A stretch of 40,691 nt of DNA from Candidatus Terraquivivens tikiterensis (GTDB lineage Archaea > Thermoproteota > Nitrososphaeria_A > Caldarchaeales > Wolframiiraptoraceae): contig NDWU01000014.1 in the NCBI GenBank assembly GCA_003056285.1, positions 1 to 40,691 on the forward strand, written 5' to 3'. The notes beneath the pieces are model-generated. The model worked only from the letters and a program-made list of their open reading frames with translations, ran no database searches and had not been told where the DNA came from. Every line of letters begins with the position of its first letter. Position 1 is the first letter of the stretch. Positions 1-8,214 of this stretch are shown here, in pieces. A program made the position numbers and the translations under genes.

Positions 1-1146
1 GATGAATCCTTCCGCTTGGATAAACACCCTCGCCGCTTCAAAGACAGCTTTCTCATCCCTAGGATAGGCTACTGCCTCGACTAATCCCTTGCTCTTAAGG
101 TAGCTTATGATGGGTGCGGCCATGTGGTATCTGAGCCCCTCAGCCCATATGCTCGGCATCTTGTATTCGTGCGTCAACGTGTACCCTTTAATCCTGGGGA
201 GTATCTGGGCTGCGTCTGGAAAATCATACTGATACTTTCCCTCAACCAAGTTTGGTGCAGCCTCTGACTGGGCTGCCAAGAACCTTATTTTTTTCTTTAC
301 TTCCCCCCTTAGGACTTTTCCGACCATAGGCAATATGAAGCCCCCGAAGTTGCTCCCCCCGCCAAGGCATCCGATCATCACATCAGGCTCCTCATCCACG
401 GCCTCCAGCTGCTTTATCACCTCAAGCCCTATGACCGTCTGATGGAGCAGGACGTAGTTTAATACGCTTCCGACGACGTACGTCGTATCTGGATTCTTAA
501 GGGAATCCTCGGCGGCCTCTGAGATGGCTATCCCCAGCGTGCCCTTGCTGTCAGCCCCTCCTCTAAGAAGCCTCCTTCCGTACTCCGTCTTCTCGGAGGG
601 CGAAGCAAGCACCTCCGCTCCGTACAACCTCATAAGCCTCCTCCTTTCAGGCTTCCACTCGTAAGCCTCCCTAACCCAGTATACGGTAGAACTAAGGTTC
701 ATCAAGGATGCGGCGTAGGCCACAGCAGTACCCCACTGACCAGCTCCCGTCTCGGTCACAACCCTGCTGTACCCGGCATCTGCTGCGTAGTACACTTGGG
801 CTAGGGCCGTGTTCACCTTGTGGCTACCGGTGGGGGATAGATCCTCTCTTTTGTAGTACAGGCGCGCTGGGGTTTTAAGCCTCCTCTCCAAACCTACTGC
901 TCTATGGAGGGGTCTGGGCCTCCCTGCCCTCAGATACAGTTCCCTGACCTCTTCAGGAATCTTAACCAGGCGCTCAGCGGAAGACTCTTGCTTAATACAC
1001 TCTTGGAGGATTATGTCTCCCAACCTCTCCAACCTCCCGTCCTCGTTTAAGGGCTCGGGAAGTTTCTCGGGAAGCTCTGCCAATACGTTATACCAGTATT
1101 TTGGGAGGTCGTCAACTGAAAGCGTAATCTGGATGCCGGTCCGCAT
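1..1146 (-). CDS. trpB2: Tryptophan synthase beta chain, TrpB2 type (3' end outside window)
   Basis: This is a PLP enzyme that condenses indole with serine to make tryptophan. I translated the minus strand from the ATG at 1146; the frame is open to the window edge, so the C-terminus is missing. Visible motifs are the substrate/PLP region GRPRPLHRA, the PLP lysine in KREDLSPTGSHKVNTA, and the phosphate-binding loop GGGSNFGG. The SPTGSHK form and the long N-terminal extension before GRPRPL are typical of TrpB2 rather than the TrpA-dependent TrpB1. No trpA or other trp gene is next to it, which fits the TrpA-independent TrpB2 group. EndoV lies upstream on the same strand with a gap of about 50 nt, so the two may be co-transcribed. 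Confidence 0.93.
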   Translation of the reverse strand, partial: MRTGIQITLSVDDLPKYWYNVLAELPEKLPEPLNEDGRLERLGDIILQECIKQESSAERLVKIPEEVRELYLRAGRPRPLHRAVGLERRLKTPARLYYKREDLSPTGSHKVNTALAQVYYAADAGYSRVVTETGAGQWGTAVAYAASLMNLSSTVYWVREAYEWKPERRRLMRLYGAEVLASPSEKTEYGRRLLRGGADSKGTLGIAISEAAEDSLKNPDTTYVVGSVLNYVLLHQTVIGLEVIKQLEAVDEEPDVMIGCLGGGSNFGGFILPMVGKVLRGEVKKKIRFLAAQSEAAPNLVEGKYQYDFPDAAQILPRIKGYTLTHEYKMPSIWAEGLRYHMAAPIISYLKSKGLVEAVAYPRDEKAVFEAARVFIQAEGFI

Positions 1147-1199
1147 CCCCGATCGCTAAAATTGTATAGATGGATGTTAATCTACTTTACGAATCGGGT

Positions 1200-1850
1200 T
1201 CAAGTTCGCTTTAACTCTTCTGTTGCCAAACGATGAGCGGCAAGGATCGGTGATGGTAACCGGCTACCCTTCGTTAGCTTCTTAACGATTTCCACGGCAG
1301 TGTTTAAGGATATTTTATGGCCAACGCTGACGTATACGTTCTTGGAGACCTCCTCACCAACCACGTCACCGTATAGCACAACGACCCTTCTCCCATGCAT
1401 TGTTTTAATTTGGCCGCAAAGGAGCTTTTTCGCCACGCCTATCGTGGGTTTATCCAGCACGATTCCGATGTAGCATGCAATCCCAAACTTTCTAGGGTGG
1501 AGTCTTCCGTTACCGTCAACGAGCAGCACGTCAAAATCGCCCCTCAAGCTTCTGACAGCATCGATCATAGGGGGCGCCTCACGAAGGAAGAGAAGGCCCG
1601 GTACATAGGCATGCCGAACTGCGCATCTATGCTTAACAGCCTCGAGTGTGTTCCCATCCTGATCCTGTACGACGGCAGCGGCTACAGCCTGTTGATTAGA
1701 GTAGGCCACGTCAACTCCACAAAACAGCCTGTATTCCTTCAGAAAGTCAAACTCGGATACCATGCTTGCCATGTTCAGCTGGAGCTGGACCGCCTCCTCG
1801 TAGGATAGCGGCTCAAGGCTCCAAAACACGTCAACACCTCCCGTAGCCAT
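1200..1850 (-). CDS. nfi: Endonuclease V (deoxyinosine 3' endonuclease)
   Basis: This is a repair nuclease that cuts DNA (and in some organisms RNA) one base 3' of inosine. EndoV family motifs are clear: GVDVAYS with the first catalytic Asp, the YVPGLLFLREAP block matching the usual Y-I-P-G-x-L-x-F-R-E-x-P, DVLLVDGNGRLHPRK carrying the second Asp, and GVAKKLL. The open frame begins at 1898. I prefer the ATG at 1850 because it gives about 216 residues, close to the family size, and the 16 extra residues show no EndoV character. The gene lies just upstream of trpB2 on the same strand. The same window also encodes EndoQ, another nuclease for deaminated bases. Confidence 0.92.
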   Translation of the reverse strand: MATGGVDVFWSLEPLSYEEAVQLQLNMASMVSEFDFLKEYRLFCGVDVAYSNQQAVAAAVVQDQDGNTLEAVKHRCAVRHAYVPGLLFLREAPPMIDAVRSLRGDFDVLLVDGNGRLHPRKFGIACYIGIVLDKPTIGVAKKLLCGQIKTMHGRRVVVLYGDVVGEEVSKNVYVSVGHKISLNTAVEIVKKLTKGSRLPSPILAAHRLATEELKRT

Positions 1851-1898
1851 GACCTGCTCGAACCAAAATAATAATCCTACATGAAGCCGTGACGTCAT

Positions 1899-2402
1899 AG
1901 AAGCTGCTAGCCTATCCAGCAGTCTTGTGACCTATGCATGATGAGGGCTCCAGACGTTGAGTTTCCCATACGGATGGTCTCGGGACTGGAAACGTTTGAG
2001 GGCTGACTTACGGGCGGGTTTGAGAACCCCGAGGACGAGGCCGACCCCTTGAAAAGAGGGCAGGCTTGATGACGAACTCGCCGTACATGGACTTTAACGT
2101 CGAAAGATAATCTGAGGGCTATCCTTTGGCCGGTGCGAAACGGATATTAATAAATTAGGTTGTACTAGACCTAGGTACCACGGCCACCCTCTAAATGAGC
2201 CTCTTCAAAGTTTTTATAAATTGGCAGGGCGATTTTTGCAGTTTTCGAAAAAGTATAGAGGGGCTTGAAGCATCGTTAAACCTTTATAACGCTACTTAAA
2301 TTAGATATTAAAATTCTTTAACAATTCTCTTAAAGCAAATTAAATTTATATTAAGCGTTATAAAAGCACATCTTAAGGAATTGAGGTAGTGGAGCCAAAA
2401 AA
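1899..2402. other. Intergenic region: GC-rich folded part, then AT-rich promoter part
   Basis: There is no credible ORF here. From about 1930 to 2115 the DNA is clearly more GC-rich than the following 280 nt. It can form small stems, for example GGGTT/AACCC at 2016-2029 and CCC-CTT/AAG-A-GGG at 2045-2060. It also carries box-C-like ATGATGA (1938-1944) and TTGATGA (2066-2072), with CTGA box-D-like sequences at 2003 and 2112. The closing stems and D'/C' boxes expected of a C/D sRNA are not convincing, so I call only a possible ncRNA. The 2116-2402 part is AT-rich and holds the promoter of the amino-acid cluster. Confidence 0.35.
2357..2366 (+). promoter_or_regulatory. TATA box of the argX-lysY operon
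   Basis: GTTATAAAAG lies about 40 nt before the TTG start at 2403, predicting a transcript start near 2387. A purine-rich GAGGT at 2383-2387 precedes the start codon. Other AT-rich boxes nearby (about 2284 and 2345) could also act as promoters. Confidence 0.5.
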
Positions 2403-3263
2403 TTGTCGCGCGGTAAGGCGTCCAACTCCAACGTAGAGGTTCTGTACGACATTCCGAGGTTAGAAGAGAAGTTGATAGTCAGGGCGCTGACGAGCTTAGG
2501 GATCAAACCCAAGTTAACGACAGTTAAGGAGAAGCCCTTGCTCTTCAAAGAGAACGCGCCGAGCGTGTGCTTGATCAGGCCCATGTCCATGTACAGGGCG
2601 GCGTACTCGGCTGCCGTAAGGGAGTCATCCGGAAGTTTTACGATAAATAGCTCCGAAGCCATAATCGCTTGCGGCGACAAGGTTCTGACGCTCGCCAAGC
2701 TAGCATCGGCAGGGCTAAGGATACCGAAGAGCATGGTGGCGCTGACCATGCAATCTGCGGAAGAGGCATACAGGTTGATGGGTTTTCCGCTGGTCGATAA
2801 ACCGCCAATCGGTGGGTGGGGTAGGCTGGTCTCCCTAATATCTGATGAGGCCGCTTACAGAAGCCTGTTGGAACACCGTGAGATGATGACGACGCAGCAG
2901 CTTAGGACACACATAATCCAAGAATACATAAGGACGCCCGGAAGGGATGTAAGGATAATAGTTTTGGACAACGAAGTCCTAGGCGCTATGTACAGGTACA
3001 AACAGGAAAACGAGTGGAGGTCAAACGTAGCGCTCGGAGCAAAGGCTGTTGGCTTTAAGCCAGACGAAGAGCTGTCAGAGATATGCATAAAGGCAGCGAA
3101 CGCTGTTAAGGGTGTGTTCGTCTCAGTGGACGTACTCGAATCTGATGGGTATTTTCTGAACGAGGTGAACGGTGTGCCAGAGTTTAAAGCTTTCATAGAA
3201 GCGACCAAAAGAAACGTAGCCATGGACCTGGCTGAGTACGTGCTCAGGGTGCTCAAGCGATGA
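2403..3263 (+). CDS. argX: ATP-grasp ligase ArgX/LysX type (LysW-glutamate ligase, ArgX-like)
   Basis: This RimK-like ATP-grasp enzyme is predicted to join the C-terminal Glu of LysW to the amino group of glutamate (ArgX) or aminoadipate (LysX). The N-terminus VEVLYDIPRLEEKLI matches the family start, and the ATP-grasp core is present (GFPLVDKPPIGGWGR, IIQEYIRTPGRDVR). The C-terminal substrate loop reads NEVNGVPEFKAF near residue 255. The second copy at 7369 reads SEVNAVVEFKN, closer to Thermus LysX, so I assign this copy to the ornithine/arginine branch as in the dual pathway of Sulfolobus. That assignment is inferred. Its stop overlaps the lysY start by 4 nt. The start codon is TTG; no in-frame ATG lies nearby. 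Confidence 0.8.
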   Translation: MSRGKASNSNVEVLYDIPRLEEKLIVRALTSLGIKPKLTTVKEKPLLFKENAPSVCLIRPMSMYRAAYSAAVRESSGSFTINSSEAIIACGDKVLTLAKLASAGLRIPKSMVALTMQSAEEAYRLMGFPLVDKPPIGGWGRLVSLISDEAAYRSLLEHREMMTTQQLRTHIIQEYIRTPGRDVRIIVLDNEVLGAMYRYKQENEWRSNVALGAKAVGFKPDEELSEICIKAANAVKGVFVSVDVLESDGYFLNEVNGVPEFKAFIEATKRNVAMDLAEYVLRVLKR

Positions 3264-4318
3264 CCGTTAAAGTATCGATAATAGGTGCCTCAGGCTACAC
3301 CGGAGGCGAGCTCCTTAGGCTACTGGCAAACCATGATAAGATAGAGCTAGTCTGTGCGACTTCAAGGGAATATGCAGGAAAGCCCCTGACGATAGTCCAT
3401 CCAAACTTGAGGGGCTTCTTCTCTGGCATGAAGTTCTCGGACGTGAACCTAGACAGGATCTCCTCGGACTCTGACATAGTGTTCGTGAACACGCCAGCAG
3501 GAACGTCAGTAAACTATACGCCGAAGTTATTGGAAACGGGCTTAAGGGTCATAGACCTAAGCCCGGACTTTAGGTTAAAGAGACCTGAGGATTACGAGTT
3601 GTGGTATGGGATGAAGCATCCAAGACCCGAGCTACTTAAGGAGGCGGTATTCGGTCTACCAGAACTCCACAGGAAAGAAATAAAATCCGCAAAGCTGGTA
3701 GCCTGTCCTGGTTGCAACTCGACGGCTGCCCTGCTTTCCCTAATACCTGCCGTCAAGGCCCGTATAATAGACTTGGACCATATAGCCATCGACGTAAAGG
3801 TTGGGAGCAGCGAGGCAGGAAGAATGCCTACCGCTGGCACCCACCATCCAGAAAGGGCCAACGTGATAAGACCGTATGAGGCATCCGGCCATAGGCACGT
3901 GGCCGAGGTGGAACAAGAGCTCTCGCAAATAGCCGGTAAGGAATTAAAGATGGCGTTCGTCCCGCATGCCGTCGGAAGTATAAGGGGCGCGCTGGCTACT
4001 TCGCACGTTTGGCTTCTCGATCCTGGCATGGACGAACAGGATGTTTGGAAAGTTTACGCTGCTGAGTATGGAAAGGAACCCTTCGTCAGAATAGTAAGGG
4101 GTAAGCCGTACCAGTATCCTGACCCAAAGCACATCATAGGCAGCAACTTTGCGGATGTAGGTTTTGCCGTCGAGAAAAGGGTTGGTAGAGCGGCTTTGAT
4201 GGCCGCCATTGACAATCTGGTAAAGGGCGCGGCGGGTCAGGCCATACAGTGCATGAACATAATGCTGGGATTTGACGAGAAAACCGGCCTCAACTTTCCA
4301 GCACTTAGGCCTGCCTGA
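3260..4318 (+). CDS. lysY: LysW-aminoadipyl/glutamyl phosphate reductase (LysY/ArgC)
   Basis: This NADPH-dependent reductase turns the acyl phosphate of LysW-bound aminoadipate (or glutamate) into the semialdehyde. At 352 residues it has the normal family length. The N-terminal Rossmann motif GASGYTGGELLRLL starts near residue 9. The active-site cysteine is in ACPGCNSTAALL near residue 150, and a conserved catalytic-region histidine is in GTHHPER. The single copy presumably serves both lysine and arginine branches, as in Sulfolobus. It overlaps argX by ATGA, so the two are translationally coupled. An interval with the KdaD-like gene and the divergent aldolase separates it from lysZ, so this half of the pathway is a separate transcription unit. 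Confidence 0.93.
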   Translation: MTVKVSIIGASGYTGGELLRLLANHDKIELVCATSREYAGKPLTIVHPNLRGFFSGMKFSDVNLDRISSDSDIVFVNTPAGTSVNYTPKLLETGLRVIDLSPDFRLKRPEDYELWYGMKHPRPELLKEAVFGLPELHRKEIKSAKLVACPGCNSTAALLSLIPAVKARIIDLDHIAIDVKVGSSEAGRMPTAGTHHPERANVIRPYEASGHRHVAEVEQELSQIAGKELKMAFVPHAVGSIRGALATSHVWLLDPGMDEQDVWKVYAAEYGKEPFVRIVRGKPYQYPDPKHIIGSNFADVGFAVEKRVGRAALMAAIDNLVKGAAGQAIQCMNIMLGFDEKTGLNFPALRPA

Positions 4319-4397
4319 TAGATAAAGATGCGTAAAAAATTAATAGCAGGTATGAGACACGTCTAGCGAGACGTAATGAAATTATTTTGAACGAGGG

Positions 4398-5236
4398 ATG
4401 AAAAAGGTAAAACAAATGTATACATTCAGATAAACGACAAAATCTTTAGGGCTGTAGATGAACCATTGGGCGTTCTGTTAACCCTCAAGAAAGAAGGCAA
4501 GGTGAACCTTTACGAGGAAATAGGTCTGACGGCAGAAGAGCTGCTCGGGAGGGAGAGGCTAATACTCCCTTACGACCCACCAGAGATATGGGGTGCAGGA
4601 ATAGTTTACGAAAGGGCCAGAGTTAGGTATGCCGAGGAAGATGTTGCGACGATTAAGGGCATGAACATTTACGAAATAGCATACGTATCCGAAAGGCCTG
4701 AGCTATTCTTAAAAGATGTTGGCGGGAGACGGTCTGTCGGACATGAAGACTTCATCAATATCCGAAGCGACTCGGCTTGGACGCTACCCGAGCCCGAGCT
4801 GGGTGTTGTGTTGGATGCTGATGGGTCTGTTCTTGGTTACACGGTATGTAACGACGTTACAGCACGGGACATAGAGGCTCAGAACCCTCTATACCTGCCC
4901 CAGGCAAAAATCTATAAGGGCTGCTTCTCCTTTGGGCCATTCATAACTACCCCCGACGAAATCGTAGACCCGCATAACCTCCTCATAAGAATGAGGATAC
5001 TCAGGAACGATGGCGTGGTGTTCGTTGGCGAAACGAGCACCTCGAAGATGAAGAAAAGAATAGAAACTATAGTATCTTACTTGTTGAGGGATAACGTCAT
5101 ACCCTCCGGGACGTTGGTTTCAACGGGTACGGGCATAATTCCGGGCAGGGATGTACAGCTTAAAGATAACGACAGAGTAGAAATATACATCGAGAAAATA
5201 GGGACGTTGGTGAATTGCGTAAGAAAGCTCAAATAA
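4398..5236 (+). CDS. 2-dehydro-3-deoxy-D-arabinonate dehydratase-like protein (FAH family), start frameshifted
   Basis: This fumarylacetoacetate-hydrolase-fold protein strongly resembles, from memory, the Sulfolobus pentose-oxidation enzyme KdaD, which makes alpha-ketoglutarate semialdehyde. Shared blocks include DPPEIWGAGIVYERARVRY, SDSAWTLPEPELGVVLD (metal ligands E-x-E...D), NPLYLPQAKIYKG and GTGIIPGRD. The open frame with a usable start codon begins at TTG 4466, but family-like residues (VYIQINDKIFRAVDEP) continue upstream to about 4418 without any start codon. An ATG at 4398 is in another frame. One extra A in the A-run at 4409-4412 would join it to the body as MKKVKTNVYIQIN. A sequencing error or a recent frameshift near the N-terminus is therefore likely. 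Confidence 0.8.
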
Positions 5237-5320
5237 CGTTTAAATCTGCTCCAACCCCAGCAAATTTTAACGCGCATACGGAAAATCGGCATGCTACCGG
5301 GCATGAACCAACGCTCACAG

Positions 5321-6109
5321 CTATAGGTATCTTACCATCTGCCTTACCTTCTCGACGTTGTAACGATAAATCCTTGTCAAATCAAATATGTCGTAGCCTA
5401 TCGATACGAACCTAAAGCCCTTCTTGATGGCATCCACGGCATCGTTAACAGAAAGAGCAGCAATTCCGGGCGCAACGCCCCTCCTTTTGCACGCCTCTAA
5501 AACTTTCTCGATAGCAGACTTAAACTTTGGATGCTCGAAATTTCCGAATATCCCCAGATTTGCGGATAGATCGTAGGGTCCTACGAACGCTACGTCGATG
5601 CCGCTGACCGAAAGTATCTCATCGACGTTGCTGATAGCATCCTCCGTCTCTATTTGTGTAATTACTAGAATTTCATCCCAAACACCCCTGAAGTACTCCT
5701 CGTTCGATTCCAGTCCGTAATATACGGCCCTCCTAGGACCAAAACCCCTGATGCCCCTCGGAGGATACGTTGTAGCTTTGATAACCGCCTCTGCCTCTTC
5801 ACGCGTGTTGACCCATGGGACCATGATGCCGTATGCACCTACGTCAAGAACCCTTTTGATGGTCACAAAGTCGTTCCATGGAACCCTAACGATCGGGGCG
5901 GTGTCCGTGCCGTTGGTTGCAGGCAAAAGTCTTTGTAAGTCGTTTATCTCTAAAGAGCTGTGCTCCATATCGAACAAAAGCCAATCGAGGCCTACTCTTG
6001 AGAGCGCCTCGACGACGTCTACGCTGTTGATCGTAACCCAAGCACCTATAGCCGGCCTTCCATCGCGTAACAATTGCTTAACTTTGTTCCTAAACATATC
6101 GTGCATCAC
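5321..6109 (-). CDS. HpcH/HpaI-family aldolase (2-keto-3-deoxy sugar-acid type)
   Basis: This class II, metal-dependent aldolase of the HpaI/GarL family cleaves 2-keto-3-deoxy acids to pyruvate or a related keto acid plus an aldehyde. Family motifs are present: GAWVTINSVDVVE, LFDMEHSSLE, VRVPWND, GIMVPWVNT, ITQIETEDA (metal Glu) and VAFVGPYDLSANLG (metal Asp). The length of about 262 residues is normal. The start may be GTG 6109 or ATG 6106. It converges with the KdaD-like gene, and together they suggest sugar-acid (pentonate-type) breakdown, though the true substrate cannot be read from sequence. It ends with TAG, showing that TAG is an ordinary stop in this genome. It is divergent from lysZ across a palindromic TATA region. 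Confidence 0.88.
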   Translation of the reverse strand: MMHDMFRNKVKQLLRDGRPAIGAWVTINSVDVVEALSRVGLDWLLFDMEHSSLEINDLQRLLPATNGTDTAPIVRVPWNDFVTIKRVLDVGAYGIMVPWVNTREEAEAVIKATTYPPRGIRGFGPRRAVYYGLESNEEYFRGVWDEILVITQIETEDAISNVDEILSVSGIDVAFVGPYDLSANLGIFGNFEHPKFKSAIEKVLEACKRRGVAPGIAALSVNDAVDAIKKGFRFVSIGYDIFDLTRIYRYNVEKVRQMVRYL

Positions 6110-6149
6110 TGTTAGGTTAAATGCGCTGATACGTATGCCCGCTTGCCGG

Positions 6150-6163
6150 AAACTTATAAGTTT
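6150..6163. promoter_or_regulatory. Perfect palindrome containing a TATA box between divergent genes
   Basis: AAACTTATAAGTTT is a perfect 14-bp palindrome with a TATA-like core. On the minus strand it sits about 45 nt before the aldolase start. On the plus strand a separate TATA-like box (GAAATATATC, 6195-6204) is better placed for a near-leaderless lysZ at 6230. The palindrome could be the aldolase promoter, a two-way promoter, or a dimeric regulator site. Confidence 0.45.
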
Positions 6164-6229
6164 TGGCGTAGTGTATTAACTCTCCACATAAAAGGAAATA
6201 TATCGTTTTAGCGACGCTTTTACGAGCCC

Positions 6230-7042
6230 GTGAGAATTATGATGGTGGTTAAGGCTGGCGGAAGAGCCCTGGCCCAGAATAGGGACAGGATACTGAACAG
6301 CATAGCCTCAAGGGCAAGCAGGGGGATAATCTTTGTGCACGGGGGTGGCGACCTAGTCTCAGAGTATTCTAAGAGAATGGGCATAGAGCCCAAATTTGTC
6401 ACATCGCCGCAGGGCATAAGGAGCAGGTATACCGACGAGAAGGAGATTGAGGTGTACAACATGGTCATGTCTGGTAAGCTGAACAAAGAGATAGTTTCGT
6501 ATCTAGAAAAGCAGGGCGTTAGAGCAGTCGGCATAAGCGGCGTTGACGCTGGCGTGCTGAAAGCCGAGAGGAAGAAGAAGATAGTCGTGGTCGATGAGCG
6601 CGGAAGGAAGAGAATCATGGACGGTGGTTACACGGGAACGATAGTTTCTGTGAACGCTGAATTGCCCAGAACGCTCGTGGAGCAAGGATACGTCGTTGTG
6701 CTCTCACCGGTCGCCATAGGTTCCGAGGGCGAGCTCCTCAACGTCGACGGTGACCAGGCTGCTGCGGCTATAGCGAGAGCCCTAAGGGTCGAACTCTTGG
6801 TAATGCTGACGGACGTGGACGGTCTGATCTTAGACGGCCAGCTCATACGCGAGATAACCCCTCGAGAGGCACGGGAGCTCTTGCCGAGGATAGGCGCCGG
6901 CATGAACAGAAAGGTTATGCTTGCGGCCGAGGCCGTTGAGGCGGGCGTCGAACGCTGCGTCATCTGCTCAGGGCTTTCCGAAGAACCGCTCTCGGCGCTG
7001 GAGCAAGGATACGGCACAGTGATAAGGATGCGCGCTTTTTAG
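6230..7042 (+). CDS. lysZ: LysW-aminoadipate/glutamate kinase (LysZ/ArgB type)
   Basis: This amino-acid kinase phosphorylates the side-chain carboxylate of LysW-bound aminoadipate or glutamate. At 270 residues it matches LysZ. The glycine-rich segment IIFVHGGGDLVSEYSKRMG and the PKFVTSPQGIRSRYTD block are typical of LysZ, followed by GISGVDAGVL, LLNVDGDQAAAAIA and LVMLTDVDGLI in the ATP-binding half. The start may be GTG 6230 or ATG 6239/6242; MMVVKAGG aligns best with the family start. A TATA-like box at 6195-6204 predicts a very short leader. The stop is TAG. It lies about 130 nt before lysW, which has its own promoter. Confidence 0.93.
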   Translation: MRIMMVVKAGGRALAQNRDRILNSIASRASRGIIFVHGGGDLVSEYSKRMGIEPKFVTSPQGIRSRYTDEKEIEVYNMVMSGKLNKEIVSYLEKQGVRAVGISGVDAGVLKAERKKKIVVVDERGRKRIMDGGYTGTIVSVNAELPRTLVEQGYVVVLSPVAIGSEGELLNVDGDQAAAAIARALRVELLVMLTDVDGLILDGQLIREITPREARELLPRIGAGMNRKVMLAAEAVEAGVERCVICSGLSEEPLSALEQGYGTVIRMRAF

Positions 7043-7135
7043 CAATCGTAGAAATCGGTTACGACTTATGTCGAAAATATGTCCGAAAATCGTAGTATTA
7101 ATCCGAAATATTGCCATTTATACACCAAGTTAAAA

Positions 7136-7146
7136 CATTTATATTA
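7136..7146 (+). promoter_or_regulatory. TATA box upstream of lysW
   Basis: CATTTATATTA ends 29 nt before the GTG at 7176. This predicts a transcript start a few nucleotides before the start codon. The surrounding 7060-7150 stretch is AT-rich and carries no ORF. This would be the promoter of the lysW-lysX-lysJ-lysK(-argH) operon. Confidence 0.6.
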
Positions 7147-7175
7147 CGTATGACTACGAAAAATGTAGTGGTGGT

Positions 7176-7361
7176 GTGGCGCAGCACATGGTAAAGGTTA
7201 CGTGTCCGATATGCGGCGGTAAGCTGGATATACCAGAAGACTCGCTACCGGGCGAGCTGTTCGAGCACGAAGAGTGCGGCGCTCACTTAGAACTGGTTAT
7301 AACCGGGGGAAAGTTTGAGCTAAAGCTAGCCGAGGAGATAGCCGAAGACTGGGGACAGTGA
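7176..7361 (+). CDS. lysW: LysW amino-group carrier protein
   Basis: This small acidic carrier protein links its C-terminal Glu to the amino group of aminoadipate or glutamate and shuttles intermediates between enzymes. It has 61 residues and the N-terminal zinc-binding motif CPICGG, with a second half EHEECGAH. The C-terminus EEIAEDWGQ contains the EDWG signature. LysW normally ends in EDWGE with the terminal Glu carrying the substrate; here the last residue reads Gln (codon CAG before TGA). Starts are GTG 7176 or ATG 7188 (MVKVTCPICGG). The gene is 7 nt before lysX. Confidence 0.95.
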   Translation: MAQHMVKVTCPICGGKLDIPEDSLPGELFEHEECGAHLELVITGGKFELKLAEEIAEDWGQ

Positions 7362-7368
7362 AACTCGG

Positions 7369-8214
7369 TTGAGGATTGGGCTGGCCTATGACCTCTTAAG
7401 ATGGGAAGAGAAATCTCTTGCGTACGCCATCAAAGATTTAGGCTACACGCTGGAGCTCATACGCGTTCCAGAATCCGTCTTCCAACTAACGGAGCCAGGA
7501 AACAACGAGCTCGATTTGGTCTTCGAGAGGTGCGTAAGCTTCTACAGGGCCTTAGCATCTTCGCTTGCTCTACAAGAGCAGGGGATACCCGTCGTGAACA
7601 GCTTCGATGTCATAAGGAACTGCGGCGACAAAATGTTTACTACGATGGTTTTGGCGAAGAAAGGTATACCCGTGCCAAGGACTATGATAGCGTTTGATAG
7701 AGAGAGGGCGCTTGACGCTGCAAAGAAGATCGGATACCCCGTCGTTGTAAAACCGATACACGGGAGCTGGGGTAGGATGATAGCTAAGGCCGACGATGAA
7801 TCCTCGCTGCTGGACATCATCGATTTTAGGGAGAACATGCCGTCGCCCCACTTTCAGATACACTACATCCAAGAGTTCATAAGGAAGCCCGGAAGGGACA
7901 TTAGGGCCTACTACGTATGGGGAGAGGTTCCTGTTGCCATCTACAGGGTTAGCCAGAACTGGAAGACGAACACAGCCCTCGGCGCAAGGGCAGAACCAGC
8001 CAGCTTGGACGAGAACCTGAAGGAACTTGTCATAAAGGCCGGCGATGCGTTGGGCGGTGGTGTTCTGGGTGTGGACCTGATGGAGGGCGAAGACGGTAGG
8101 GTATTGGTGTCCGAGGTGAACGCCGTAGTCGAGTTTAAGAATACCGTTAGGGTTACGGGTTACGACCTACCCCGCAAGATAGTATCTTCGACGGTAGAAG
8201 CGCTAAGGAGATGA
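7369..8214 (+). CDS. lysX: LysW-aminoadipate ligase LysX (ATP-grasp)
   Basis: This is the second RimK-like ligase of the cluster, predicted to attach LysW to alpha-aminoadipate. The start at TTG 7369 gives RIGLAYDLLRWEEKSL, the canonical LysX N-terminus. The ATP-grasp core is visible (GYPVVVKPIHGSWGRM, IQEFIRKPGRDIRAYYV), and NWKTNTALGARAE is the late nucleotide-binding block. The substrate region VSEVNAVVEFKNTVRVTGYD near residue 250 resembles Thermus LysX (EVN..MEFKN.V..TG.D), supporting the lysine branch. It sits between lysW (7 nt gap) and lysJ (4-nt ATGA overlap). Confidence 0.88.
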   Translation: MRIGLAYDLLRWEEKSLAYAIKDLGYTLELIRVPESVFQLTEPGNNELDLVFERCVSFYRALASSLALQEQGIPVVNSFDVIRNCGDKMFTTMVLAKKGIPVPRTMIAFDRERALDAAKKIGYPVVVKPIHGSWGRMIAKADDESSLLDIIDFRENMPSPHFQIHYIQEFIRKPGRDIRAYYVWGEVPVAIYRVSQNWKTNTALGARAEPASLDENLKELVIKAGDALGGGVLGVDLMEGEDGRVLVSEVNAVVEFKNTVRVTGYDLPRKIVSSTVEALRR

